Positions 13,832 to 21,551 of a stretch of 57,078 nt of DNA are shown here, piece after piece. Below the pieces are notes generated by a model. The model was not told the origin of the DNA, did not search any database, and saw only the letters and a list, made by a program, of their open reading frames with translations. Position numbers and translations under genes: made by a program. Positions within the stretch are counted from its first letter, which is position 1. Each line of letters opens with the position of its first letter. The stretch is from a virus, in IMG/VR virus record IMGVR_UViG_3300044641_001763, positions 1-57,078 of that record; one strand, 5' to 3'.

Positions 13832-14155
13832 ATGAAGACAAAGCAAGAAATTAAAGACGAGATCCTTGAGCTGTATGGCGCTACCACGGCTCTGGGCGAG
13901 GCGATGAACGTGCTTCACGCGCAGCGCATGGAAAAGAGCAAGCAGATGATGGCGTTGAATCATATGCTCAAAGAGATGGGCGACGATGCGTCTGCGGAGC
14001 AGCCAGAGCAGGGGCAATGGGATGCCATACCTGACGCTTTCAATGAGTGGTGGAATGCCGATTACGACGACAGCACCAACCCGTTCAGGCCAGACAGCTC
14101 GGCTTATTGGGCGTGGGCCGGTTGGTCTGCGGCAAACAAGGAGAAAAACGGATGA
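13832..14155 (+). CDS. Hypothetical phage protein with AFNEWW...YWAWAGW C-terminus
   Basis: 107 residues. Residues 1-50 form a coiled coil (QEIKDEILELYGATTALGEA). The C-terminal half, AFNEWWNADYDDSTNPFRPD then SAYWAWAGWSAA, is an aromatic block recurrent at the ends of short phage proteins. Function unknown. It overlaps the zinc-ribbon gene by 4 nt. Confidence 0.7.
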   Translation: MKTKQEIKDEILELYGATTALGEAMNVLHAQRMEKSKQMMALNHMLKEMGDDASAEQPEQGQWDAIPDAFNEWWNADYDDSTNPFRPDSSAYWAWAGWSAANKEKNG

Positions 14156-14346
14156 GCATGTGTGTTGAGTGCGGGACATGGGATACCCGCACGACTGCAA
14201 CGCGAAGAGACACCCGATACAACTGGACATGGCGGCGCAAGCGCTGTAACGAGTGCGGTCACATCTGGGAGACGTACGAGATTCCTACCGATTGTATGGC
14301 TGAACCCAGCACGTGGGCGAACGAAGACGGGAGACTAATAAAGTGA
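14152..14346 (+). CDS. Small zinc-ribbon protein (NrdR-like N-terminal pattern)
   Basis: 64 residues from ATG at 14152. Two CxxC pairs (CVEC and CNEC) separated by a basic stretch WTWRRKRC, then GHIWETYE. This resembles the zinc ribbon of NrdR-like regulators (RRRRxCxxC...TYE) without the ATP-cone domain. It may be a nucleic-acid-binding adaptor. The stop overlaps the next GTG start. Confidence 0.68.
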   Translation: MSMCVECGTWDTRTTATRRDTRYNWTWRRKRCNECGHIWETYEIPTDCMAEPSTWANEDGRLIK

Positions 14347-14669
14347 GCTTGAAGATACAGACCTACGTTGACCTACTGGCGCACTTGAACGAAGGCGCAG
14401 TGAGCGCACAAGATCTTGCAGACCTGACCGGGCTACACGTAGAGACGACACGAGTGTTTGTAAAAGAAATGCACAAACGTGGACTGGTTCATATCGCACA
14501 GTGGGACAATCGCTATAACAGGCGCATCAAGCTGCCGATGTACAAACTCGGAGATGGAATTGACAAGCCCAAGCCCCAAAGACTATGTAGTGCTGAAACC
14601 ACAAAACGATACAGGCAGCGGCAGAAGCTCAGAGCGCAGTTCGACCCGTTCTACGCCATCTGCCGATAG
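14343..14669 (+). CDS. Winged-helix regulator
   Basis: 108 residues from GTG at 14343 (GTGA overlap with the previous stop). A winged-helix core is visible: YVDLLAHLNEGAVSAQDLAD, LTGLHVETTRVFVKEMHKRG, LVHIAQWDNRYNRRIKLP, followed by a basic helical tail (KRYRQRQKLRAQ). A transcriptional regulator placed just before the next promoter gap; its target is unknown. Confidence 0.75.
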   Translation: MSLKIQTYVDLLAHLNEGAVSAQDLADLTGLHVETTRVFVKEMHKRGLVHIAQWDNRYNRRIKLPMYKLGDGIDKPKPQRLCSAETTKRYRQRQKLRAQFDPFYAICR

Positions 14670-14799
14670 TCAACACCTATCAACATTGAACGCCGATTAA
14701 AATATATTTTGTCAAGCCTCACACAAGCAAAGCAAATTGGTTTACAGTTCTACATACGCGCTGCACACCGCAGCGTGCAACAACACAGGAGTAGATGAG
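14670..14799 (+). promoter_or_regulatory. Promoter gap with TTACAGTTCTA box and hairpin leader
   Basis: No gene fits in this 130-bp gap. An AT-rich start (AATATATTTTGTCAAG, 14701-14716) is followed by TTACAGTTCTA (14742-14752), then an 8-bp hairpin CGCGCTGC-ACACC-GCAGCGTG (14757-14777, one G-T pair), CAACAACA and CAGGAG before the ATG at 14800. The arrangement repeats the leader at 9836-9881 with different stem bases, which points to a conserved structure. Confidence 0.55.
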
Positions 14800-14979
14800 A
14801 TGGATTTCAGCACTATGACTCTGCGCGAACTGTCCGACTGGGTAGCTGCAAACAATCGCGGCCTGTTTGACACGGGCGAATTCCCTTCGGTCGATGATTT
14901 GGACGAAGAAGAAGAGATCGACGCGAGAGAGGAATACGAGTACATGGCAGATGAAATTCTGATAGGGGTCTGCCGGTAG
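14800..14979 (+). CDS. Small acidic hypothetical protein (59 aa)
   Basis: ATG at 14800. Strongly acidic: DDLDEEEEIDAREEYEYMAD, after a TLRELSDWVAANNRG helix. Very acidic small phage proteins often mimic DNA or bind host proteins, but no specific family is recognised. It has its own promoter-like gap and leader and ends in a GC hairpin. Confidence 0.68.
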   Translation: MDFSTMTLRELSDWVAANNRGLFDTGEFPSVDDLDEEEEIDAREEYEYMADEILIGVCR

Positions 14980-14986
14980 ACCGGCA
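14971..14986 (+). other. GC hairpin spanning a stop codon
   Basis: TGCCGG-TAGA-CCGGCA; the loop holds the TAG stop of the acidic gene. No T-run follows. It is one of several compact GC hairpins found at gene ends in this cluster. Confidence 0.6.
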
Positions 14987-15018
14987 CTGATGAGTCCACT
15001 AACAGCGAAGGAGCAGAA

Positions 15019-15330
15019 ATGAACAAGTATGCAAATCACCACGGCTACAGCGACGTGACCCCCTATGAAGTCGTGCGCGTTATCAGTGACAAGACCATCG
15101 AGATCCGCGAGATGGACTCCGAGCGCGATGAGTCGGTCGAGCTGAAGTGGGCGGTTGGTGGCTTCGCCGGTCATTGCGTTAATCAGCGCGATCAGAAGTG
15201 GCACATCAAGAGCAACAGCGAAAACCGCGTGGTCCGCATCCGGCTCACCAAAAAAGGCTGGAAAGATGCTCACGGTGGTCGGTACGATCTGGCCGACCAA
15301 CCGCGCCGCTTCTACGATTACAACTTCTAA
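15019..15330 (+). CDS. Conserved phage protein of unknown function
   Basis: 103 residues with a strong ribosome site (ACAGCGAAGGAG). Block pattern: DVTPYEVVRVISDKTIEIRE, KWAVGGFAGHCVNQRDQKW, VRIRLTKKGWKDAHGGRYDL and a final RRFYDYNF. Beta-rich, basic C-terminal half. The order is recurrent in phage genomes without a known role. High G/C at third positions suggests strong expression. Confidence 0.75.
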   Translation: MNKYANHHGYSDVTPYEVVRVISDKTIEIREMDSERDESVELKWAVGGFAGHCVNQRDQKWHIKSNSENRVVRIRLTKKGWKDAHGGRYDLADQPRRFYDYNF

Positions 15331-15338
15331 TGACCGCG

Positions 15339-15352
15339 GGGGCTACGGCCCC
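15339..15352 (+). other. GC hairpin with TACG tetraloop between genes
   Basis: GGGGC-TACG-GCCCC, the same stem as at 10179 with the loop changed within the UNCG class. No T-run. It lies between a stop and the next leader, so an RNA-stability or processing role is likely. Confidence 0.7.
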
Positions 15353-15376
15353 GAACAAACAGCGAAGGAAATACAA

Positions 15377-15529
15377 ATGCTCTACATCGAATCTATCAAG
15401 CACGACCCAGAAGGCGTGTTCGCCATGCTTATCCTGCTGCCGTACAACACCGCGCACGAGCGCTTCTTCACCTCCATCGAAGAAGCAGAAGCCGAAGTCG
15501 CAGCATTCAACGCATTCTGCTCGAAGTAA
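15377..15529 (+). CDS. Small hypothetical protein (50 aa)
   Basis: ATG at 15377 after ACAGCGAAGGAAATACAA. MLYIESIKHDPEGVFAMLIL then PYNTAHERFFTSIEEAEAEV: a beta hairpin and a helix. No family recognised. Last gene before the packaging block. Confidence 0.62.
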   Translation: MLYIESIKHDPEGVFAMLILLPYNTAHERFFTSIEEAEAEVAAFNAFCSK

Positions 15530-15530
15530 G

Positions 15531-15561
15531 TTACACTCCGGGCATAAACAACCCGGAGAGG
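15531..15561 (+). promoter_or_regulatory. Hairpin covering the ribosome site of the small terminase gene
   Basis: CTCCGGG (15536-15542) pairs perfectly with CCCGGAG (15552-15558), loop CATAAACAA. The 3' arm contains the GGAG of GGAGAGG, the only plausible Shine-Dalgarno for the ATG at 15565. A TTACAC box at 15531 resembles the TTACAG box of other leaders. The hairpin could hold back terminase translation until it is opened. Confidence 0.55.
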
Positions 15562-15564
15562 AAT

Positions 15565-16185
15565 ATGCCCCAGGCAGAAACCCCGCGCACCAGAAAGGCC
15601 GCAGAGGCGAAAACACAGAAGGCAGACACTCAACCCACTGCCTCGCCTCCTGTCGGTCTACAGCCCAAGAAAACAGGCAGGCCTAGCAAATACACTCCAG
15701 AGATCGCACAACAAATGTGCGAGCTACTCAGTGAAGGTGTTCCGCTTAGGGAGATCTGCAGGAAAAATGGATTCCCTGAATGGCGCACTGTCTACGATTG
15801 GATGTACAGGGACGATCAGGCTGTAGCTTCTGGCGGAGGCGTCGGGCTTTCCGCAGCCATCGCCCGCGCACGGGAAGCTGGCTACGACGCAATGGCTGAG
15901 GAGTGCCTGATCATTGCCGATACGCCGAAGTTCGGGCAAAAGCAGGTGATGACAGAGGACGGCACGGCCACGACGCTCGAGGATATGCTCGGTCACAGGA
16001 AGCTGCAGATTGAGACGCGCCTCAAGCTGCTGGCCAAGTGGAATCCCAAGAAGTACGGCGACAGGACTACCTTGGCAGGGGACGCAGAAGCACCGATCAA
16101 GATCGAGGCGGAGTCCCAGGCGGAGAAGATGCTCGCCGCCCTCCTCACGAACGTCGAGCTGAAGCGTCAGAGTGAGTCTCGCTGA
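15565..16185 (+). CDS. terS: Terminase small subunit, Sf6-like
   Basis: 206 residues. After a disordered basic N-terminus, residues about 36-85 hold the DNA-binding helix-turn-helix: KTGRPSKYTPEIAQQMCELL, GVPLREICRKNGFPEWRTVY and DWMYRD. The middle contains AEECLIIAD and the C-terminal part ETRLKLLAKWNPKKYGDR, the typical Sf6-type small terminase end. It recognises the packaging site and regulates the large subunit. The stop overlaps the large-terminase GTG by 14 nt. Confidence 0.88.
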   Translation: MPQAETPRTRKAAEAKTQKADTQPTASPPVGLQPKKTGRPSKYTPEIAQQMCELLSEGVPLREICRKNGFPEWRTVYDWMYRDDQAVASGGGVGLSAAIARAREAGYDAMAEECLIIADTPKFGQKQVMTEDGTATTLEDMLGHRKLQIETRLKLLAKWNPKKYGDRTTLAGDAEAPIKIEAESQAEKMLAALLTNVELKRQSESR

Positions 16186-17584
16186 TCTTGCCGAGCCTGA
16201 GGTCCAAGCAGCCCTGAAGGCGCTCCCGCCGGTCAAGCGGCTGGCAATGGCGTGGCGTCTGACGTGGCTGCATAAGGCGCTACCGCACCAGATAGTGCCG
16301 CATGGCGACTGGTGGTCGATCTGGCTGATGCTGGCCGGACGGGGAGCCGGGAAGACCAGGACCGCCGCGGAGCAGGTCGGCTGGTGGGCATGGGAGCACC
16401 CCGACACCCGCTGGCTGGTGGCTGCTCCGACCTCCGCGGACGTGCGGAGCACCTGCTTCGAGGGCGACTCGGGATTGGTCACAGTCATCCCTTCGCCACT
16501 CATAGCGGACTACAACAAGGCCTTGCACGAGTTGCGGCTAGTCAATGGGAGCCTGATCAAGGGGATCCCAGCGAGCGAGCCTGAGCGCTTCCGCGGTCCA
16601 CAGTTCCACGGCGGGTGGTGCGATGAGCTGGCCGCCTGGGAGTACCTGCAGGACGCCTGGGACATGATGCAGTTCGGGATGAGGCTAGGTAAGCGCACCC
16701 GCCTAATATGTACTACCACGCCGAAGCCGAAGGACTTGATCCTCGAGCTGATGGCCAGGGAAGGCGAGGATGTCGCACTGACGACCGCCTCGACCTACGC
16801 CAACCTTGAGAACTTGAGCGAGAACTTCAAGAAGCAGATCCTGGCCTACGAGGGCACGAAGCTCGGCAGGCAGGAGATCTACGCCGAGATCATCGACCCG
16901 GAGGAGGGCGGCATCGTCAAGCGCGACTGGTTCCGCTTGTGGCCTGCTGGCCGGGAGTTCCCGAAGTTCGAGTACATCATCCAGAGTTACGACTGCGCAT
17001 ACAGTGAGAAGACACAGAACGACCCGACCGCCTGCATCACGTTTGGGGTCTTCAAGCCGGTGGACGGGCCGATGTCGGTCATGGTGATCGACTCTTGGCA
17101 GGAGCACCTGCAGTACCCGGACCTTCGCCCGAAGGTGGTCGAGGAGTACCAGACGGTGTTTGGCGAGGGTAGGGAAAAGAAACGGGTGGATCTAATATTA
17201 GTAGAGGACAAAGCCGCGGGGATCAGCCTGATACAGGACTTGCAGCGTGCTCACCTGCCTGTACGGTCGTACAACCCCGGCAGGGCGGACAAGGTCCAGC
17301 GGCTGAACATCGTGGCCAACATCATCGCTCGAGGCCGGGTATGGATCCCTGAGAGCGACCGCAGGACGGGGTTCGTCAAGGACTGGGCGGAAGGGTTCGT
17401 CAGTCAGATATGCGCGTTCCCTGAGTCAACCCATGATGACCTAGTGGATGCCTGCACCCAGGCGCTGCGGTACTTGCGGGACGGCGGCTGGCTCGAGATT
17501 GATCCTCCGCCTGAAGACGACTGGGACGAGGACGATTATGTGGACAGCGGGAAGCAACGGAGAGTGAACCCCTATGCGGTATAA
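16172..17584 (+). CDS. terL: Terminase large subunit (ATPase-nuclease)
   Basis: 470 residues from GTG at 16172. ATPase: Walker A AGRGAGKT at 55-62, Walker B GGWCDE with Asp151-Glu152, coupling motif TTTP at 181-184. RNase-H-like nuclease: Asp274 in QSYDCAYS, acidic block LVEDKAAG around 344-350 and HDDLVDA at 421-427. The motor pumps DNA into the procapsid and cuts the concatemer; Sf6/P22 relatives package by headful. The length is normal and the protein looks intact. Confidence 0.96.
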   Translation: MSLADLAEPEVQAALKALPPVKRLAMAWRLTWLHKALPHQIVPHGDWWSIWLMLAGRGAGKTRTAAEQVGWWAWEHPDTRWLVAAPTSADVRSTCFEGDSGLVTVIPSPLIADYNKALHELRLVNGSLIKGIPASEPERFRGPQFHGGWCDELAAWEYLQDAWDMMQFGMRLGKRTRLICTTTPKPKDLILELMAREGEDVALTTASTYANLENLSENFKKQILAYEGTKLGRQEIYAEIIDPEEGGIVKRDWFRLWPAGREFPKFEYIIQSYDCAYSEKTQNDPTACITFGVFKPVDGPMSVMVIDSWQEHLQYPDLRPKVVEEYQTVFGEGREKKRVDLILVEDKAAGISLIQDLQRAHLPVRSYNPGRADKVQRLNIVANIIARGRVWIPESDRRTGFVKDWAEGFVSQICAFPESTHDDLVDACTQALRYLRDGGWLEIDPPPEDDWDEDDYVDSGKQRRVNPYAV

Positions 17585-17750
17585 CAATGACGGGAAGCGG
17601 TTCTGTAGCAACTGTCGGCTGTTCAACGCGACAGAAGGCGGTGACTGGAAAGTGTCGGCAAATGGCAAGCACCGGCGCTGGATGTGCGGCGGTTGTTGGA
17701 GCCGCAGGAAAGGGCCGACAATAGACGCCCAAAAGAGTATGATCCCGTAA
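17574..17750 (+). CDS. Small zinc-finger-like protein (58 aa)
   Basis: ATG at 17574 overlaps the end of the terminase gene by 11 nt. Four cysteines form two CxxC pairs (Cys11/Cys14 and Cys38/Cys41) in a basic protein, MRYNNDGKRFCSNCRLFNAT...MCGGCWSRRKGP. A zinc-binding HNH-like or ribbon adaptor fold is possible but no catalytic residues are evident. Next to terL it might assist packaging; not proven. Confidence 0.7.
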   Translation: MRYNNDGKRFCSNCRLFNATEGGDWKVSANGKHRRWMCGGCWSRRKGPTIDAQKSMIP

Positions 17751-17766
17751 AACTTTAGGTGAGATT

Positions 17767-19728
17767 ATGGCCTCGATGGAGATTGAGCCGCCCCCGCCAG
17801 AACTAAAGGCGTGGGATCCGACGCTTCGTCAGCGTGCGTCTTCCGGCCTGCAGTCTGCGTTTATGGGCATGGGCGCGGATCCGTACAAAGCCCGTCAGCG
17901 GGCGGACACGATCATGGGAGGCCCGAGCAGTAATTTGCCAATGGAAGTAGGGGTGATGGACATCATCGCGGGTAAGAGCCTGCCTGTCACCGCGTTGATG
18001 ACGCCTTTCTATGGCGAAGAGACTGGCCGCAGTATTAAGTCAGCGTCTGAGGCGGCAGACCGCGGTGACTACATTGGAGCCGGGGTTGAGGGTGGATTTG
18101 CAGCGCTGAATCTGCTCCCTGCCATATCTGGGATCACTGGCCTTGCAAGGCGGGTGCTCAGAAAGGCGGACGAGTTCAAACCAATGGCGGTGCCTGAGAC
18201 GCCGAAGATTACAGAGAGCGCATATGAAACAGCCCAAGAAGGACCGTTCTACCGAGTCAAGCCGCGAATTGCTCAAGAAGCTGGACCAGCGAATCGCGGA
18301 ATACGAGAAGAAGTATCAACCGAACCTGTCGGAGGACCAACTGGCGGCGATGTTCCGGGACCAGTACCGGTCGATGTCAAGGCGCTAGTTGCGCAGTCGA
18401 GCAACTTTGTTAGGCGGGCTGCTGATGACTATAGCGTGCGGGCGCTGGGCAAGCCGTATGAGTTGCCGCAGATGCCGAAGGCCTCGCTCGCCAAGCAGAG
18501 CGGCATAGGCCGCACCTTCGAGTTGGCCACGACCGAAGATCCAGCGTACAAGCGGGCGGTGTTCGAGGCGTATGGCCAGCGGTTCCCGGACGTGATTGAG
18601 GCGTCTGGTGCCAAGAACTATGACCAGTTGATGGAGGCTGCGTACCGGCAGATGGCCAAGGAGGCCAAGGACCAGTTCAAGTCCCTGCCGGTCAATATGT
18701 CGTTCTATCGAGCCGGAGAGGGCGCGTACCGAGACAGCCCCGAGATGCTGCAGGACGTGTTCAAGAACCGTCACCTGTATGTGTATCAGGGCGGAGAGCC
18801 GCACAACTTCTTGAACGTCATGGACCCTGAGACAGGTCTGACGGCCAACGAGATGTTCCGGGCGGTGCATGACTTCTACGGCCACGCCGTGCACGGCAAC
18901 CCGTTCGGGCCGAAGGGCGAGGAGATCGCCTACGGTGCGCACTCGCAGATGTTCTCGCCGCTTGCCAGGATGGCGATGCTAAGTGAGACGAGGGGGCAGA
19001 ACTCGTTCGTCAACTACACGCCACTGAACGCCGAGCTGATGCAGCGTATCAACAAGCTAAACGGCATCAAGTATGAGGCGCGTCGGGCCAAAGACGGGAA
19101 CTTAGTTGCGGCGATGGACGCAGACCTAAAGGAGGCTTGGGGCGGTTTCCAGTTCGCGCCAAACAAAGCGCTGCTGCTGCCGCCGGAGTTCCTGAACCCG
19201 CAGTTCACGGGCGGAGTGCCGAGTTACATTCAGCCGATTATCAGGCCTGATCCGAGCACGACCGCGTCGGCTAGGCTGACGCACTTCAGCCAGTCGCCTG
19301 AGCTAGATTTCCTCGATCCTAAGAGGTACGGGACTGGAATCAAGGGCGAAGAGATGGGACGGCTGCAGAGCACGACCAATCCGGTGATGGAGCGGGCCTA
19401 CGCGTACATAGGAGAGAACCCGCGGCCAGAACCTGGACTGGGGCCGTACCGGTATGGCGCTGAAAGCCAGGGGCTGTATGACGTGATGGCTGACCCGGTG
19501 AACCTGCGCACACTGGCGGCGGAGGCCAACAGGACGCCCTATACGTCGCCGTATAACAAGGGGCTGACTGATCCTGGCCAAACCATGACGGACATCGAGC
19601 GGATGGCTAGGGAGTACGGTTACGAGGGCTTGATGAACCCTCAGCAGAGAACGGCGATCATGTTCAACCCGACGCCGGTGCAGCGGTACCAGCGGGGCGG
19701 ATTGGCCGCAATCAAACGGAGAGTGTGA
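17767..19728 (+). CDS. Polyvalent-type virion protein with HDFYGH domain and C-terminal ADP-ribosyltransferase-like domain
   Basis: 653 residues. Residues 1-130 are hydrophobic and Gly/Ala rich near LNLLPAISGITGLARRV. Residues about 150-210 form a Pro/Gly-rich linker. The central domain holds MFRAVHDFYGHAVHG (H368-x4-H373), EIAYGAHSQMFSPLARMAM and SETRGQNSFVNYTPLN. The C-terminal domain has THFSQSPELDFLDPKRYGTG (His506, Tyr521) and AREYGYEGLMNPQQRTAIMF, the layout of ART domains in phage polyvalent proteins that ride in the head and modify host targets. The end is YQRGGLAAIKRRV. It lies between terminase and portal. Confidence 0.75.
   Translation: MASMEIEPPPPELKAWDPTLRQRASSGLQSAFMGMGADPYKARQRADTIMGGPSSNLPMEVGVMDIIAGKSLPVTALMTPFYGEETGRSIKSASEAADRGDYIGAGVEGGFAALNLLPAISGITGLARRVLRKADEFKPMAVPETPKITESAYETAQEGPFYRVKPRIAQEAGPANRGIREEVSTEPVGGPTGGDVPGPVPVDVKALVAQSSNFVRRAADDYSVRALGKPYELPQMPKASLAKQSGIGRTFELATTEDPAYKRAVFEAYGQRFPDVIEASGAKNYDQLMEAAYRQMAKEAKDQFKSLPVNMSFYRAGEGAYRDSPEMLQDVFKNRHLYVYQGGEPHNFLNVMDPETGLTANEMFRAVHDFYGHAVHGNPFGPKGEEIAYGAHSQMFSPLARMAMLSETRGQNSFVNYTPLNAELMQRINKLNGIKYEARRAKDGNLVAAMDADLKEAWGGFQFAPNKALLLPPEFLNPQFTGGVPSYIQPIIRPDPSTTASARLTHFSQSPELDFLDPKRYGTGIKGEEMGRLQSTTNPVMERAYAYIGENPRPEPGLGPYRYGAESQGLYDVMADPVNLRTLAAEANRTPYTSPYNKGLTDPGQTMTDIERMAREYGYEGLMNPQQRTAIMFNPTPVQRYQRGGLAAIKRRV
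18224..18388 (+). CDS. Nested +1-frame ORF inside the polyvalent gene (54 aa)
   Basis: ATG at 18224 after GAGAGCGCAT. Reads MKQPKKDRSTESSRELLKKL..., a charged helical protein ending QYRSMSRR. In this frame codons end mostly in G or C (AAG, GAC, CTG, GAG, CGG), as in neighbouring genes. In the main frame the same bases give CGA, ATA, GGA and CCA-rich Pro/Gly sequence. The stretch may be a real overlapping gene, or an older gene whose frame was captured as a linker of the larger protein. Confidence 0.45.
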   Translation: MKQPKKDRSTESSRELLKKLDQRIAEYEKKYQPNLSEDQLAAMFRDQYRSMSRR

Positions 19729-21545
19729 TGCAAACCGAAGCAAGGCGTGAGCGCCTCAAAAAGATGCTTGGTGCTATGCCGACAGAACAGGCGATGCCTG
19801 AGCCGCAGATGGCCAGGGGTGGCAAGGTCAAGGACATTGTTAAGAGCGCTATAACCAGCGCGGCAGAGAAGGCGGGTATAAAGGCACCGGTGACGGCCAA
19901 CAAAGACCTGACGACCCTGCAAGACTTCCACACTTCGGTGATGGACCGGGTCCGCCAAGGCGCAGCCGAGACGCAGAACATGATCGAGTCGATGCCCTTC
20001 AAGTACGACAAGGGCCAGCGCGTGTTTACTGATGACAGCTTCAAAAAGAACAAGCCGCCCTACACGATTCTGGAGCGCACGCGCTTTGGCAATCAGGTGA
20101 TATACGACACCGGCGGCGGCATGAAACCCCGCAGAGATCCTGACACAGGTAAAGTCATGCGCACGCCCTACGAACCGGGCTATAAGGTGCGCCAAGGGGA
20201 CGGCGACGACTACATGGAGTTTGTCATTCCTGAGTCCGCAATCCGTGGCGACGTAGAGATGGCCAAGGGTGGTGCTGCAAAACAGAGAGTGGCGGAAACG
20301 CTAAGAGAAGTTGTTGAAGCCATCCGAGAAAAAGTTGGTCGGAACAAACCTAAAAAAGCGAAGGAAGACGATCATCCGTTAGTGTTTCCGCGAGCCGACC
20401 CAAAAAACAAGGAAGAGCTTCGCCCTATTGCGCAACGTATTGCGCAACAAATGACAAATGAGTTTGTCAGGCAAGATCCCAAGACAACAATGAATGTTGC
20501 AGGGAAGTCTAAAAAGCAGTGGCAACGCGAACAAAACATTCCCTTGGAAGTTAGGAATGTAGTGCCGCCAAAAGACGTGCCAAAAATTGATTACGAAAAG
20601 TATAAGGACTACGCGATTGTAGGTGTTCCAGGCGATCCGTCGCTTGGCGGAGTGTCGAGCAAAGGTTCCTTCGCACAAGCAGCGCGTCCCACTGTTGAAC
20701 TCACTCGTGTAGGCGACATCACGCCAGATTATCCTGTTCCTCTGTATGGAGGCCCAAGGTATGGCGATGAGGAAAGGTTTTGGGCATCAAACTATTCAGC
20801 AGCGCAGCCTGTTCAATCCAACGTTAATGAACTTGGAGCGCTGTACGAATCCCCTGTGTTGGGGCAGTACATCAAGATGGCCCCGGACTCTGCAAACTTT
20901 GCCTTGCATAATCTTGATTCATTGTTAGCAATTCAGCGCCCAGAGCAACTTAGCAAAGAGAAACGCGAGATCCTGAACGACTTGATTAGAAAGGGTTCAA
21001 AAAAGTATGGCCAGTTTCCTGGGTTTGCCGGAGTTGAAGACCCGGTAGATGTGCTGTTACAAGCTCAGATCAACTCAAAGTTGAGGAAGCACATTGCTGA
21101 GACGCTGACGAAGCCACAGATTACAGATGCTTTAGGTTTGCCTCTCGGTAAAGATGTTGTTGCAGCTATAACCCATCCGGAGCTGAGGAACCTAGAGACA
21201 GGAATTAGTGGCTTTTCTGTTGGGCAAATGACGCCCGGAGCTAAATTACAAAAGGGGTTGTCTGAACATCCAACGTATGACACAGACATTCCTGGCGCAT
21301 TAATCGGTCAAAGCAAATATCCTGTTCCTTATGAGATTGCGTTTCCGGACACTACGGCCTACGCTCGCAGTCAGCTCAAACCAGGGGTTCAAGAGTTTAA
21401 TATGATGAAATTGCTGGGGCCGAGAGAGCGAATTGATCAGCAGTACATCGACGAAATAAAGATGTTTGAAGAGCTAATGAAGCAATACACCGGAAAGAAG
21501 AAGGGCGGAGCCGTACAATCCGGTCTTTCTGCACTGCAAAGGTAA
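19725..21545 (+). CDS. Large virion-associated protein with repeated Gly-Gly motifs
   Basis: 606 residues, starting in the last codons of the previous gene. The short motif MARGGKV/MAKGGAA occurs near residues 30 and 180 and KKKGGAV near the C-terminus, followed by QSGLSALQR. The middle (residues about 205-580) is a globular domain with YAIVGVPGDPSLGGVSSKGS and YPVPYEIAFPDTTAYARSQL. From about 20,270 onward codons are richer in A/T than the first 180 codons, suggesting a mosaic. No enzyme family recognised. Position beside an ART protein and the portal suggests it is packaged in the head. Confidence 0.7.
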   Translation: MMQTEARRERLKKMLGAMPTEQAMPEPQMARGGKVKDIVKSAITSAAEKAGIKAPVTANKDLTTLQDFHTSVMDRVRQGAAETQNMIESMPFKYDKGQRVFTDDSFKKNKPPYTILERTRFGNQVIYDTGGGMKPRRDPDTGKVMRTPYEPGYKVRQGDGDDYMEFVIPESAIRGDVEMAKGGAAKQRVAETLREVVEAIREKVGRNKPKKAKEDDHPLVFPRADPKNKEELRPIAQRIAQQMTNEFVRQDPKTTMNVAGKSKKQWQREQNIPLEVRNVVPPKDVPKIDYEKYKDYAIVGVPGDPSLGGVSSKGSFAQAARPTVELTRVGDITPDYPVPLYGGPRYGDEERFWASNYSAAQPVQSNVNELGALYESPVLGQYIKMAPDSANFALHNLDSLLAIQRPEQLSKEKREILNDLIRKGSKKYGQFPGFAGVEDPVDVLLQAQINSKLRKHIAETLTKPQITDALGLPLGKDVVAAITHPELRNLETGISGFSVGQMTPGAKLQKGLSEHPTYDTDIPGALIGQSKYPVPYEIAFPDTTAYARSQLKPGVQEFNMMKLLGPRERIDQQYIDEIKMFEELMKQYTGKKKGGAVQSGLSALQR

Positions 21546-21551
21546 TAAGTC

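Noticed and set aside
14987-15010. CTGATGAG followed by CGAAGG, reminiscent of a hammerhead ribozyme core
   Set aside because: Stem II cannot form between the two boxes, the second box is GAAG not GAAA, and the sequence is explained as a gene leader with a ribosome site.
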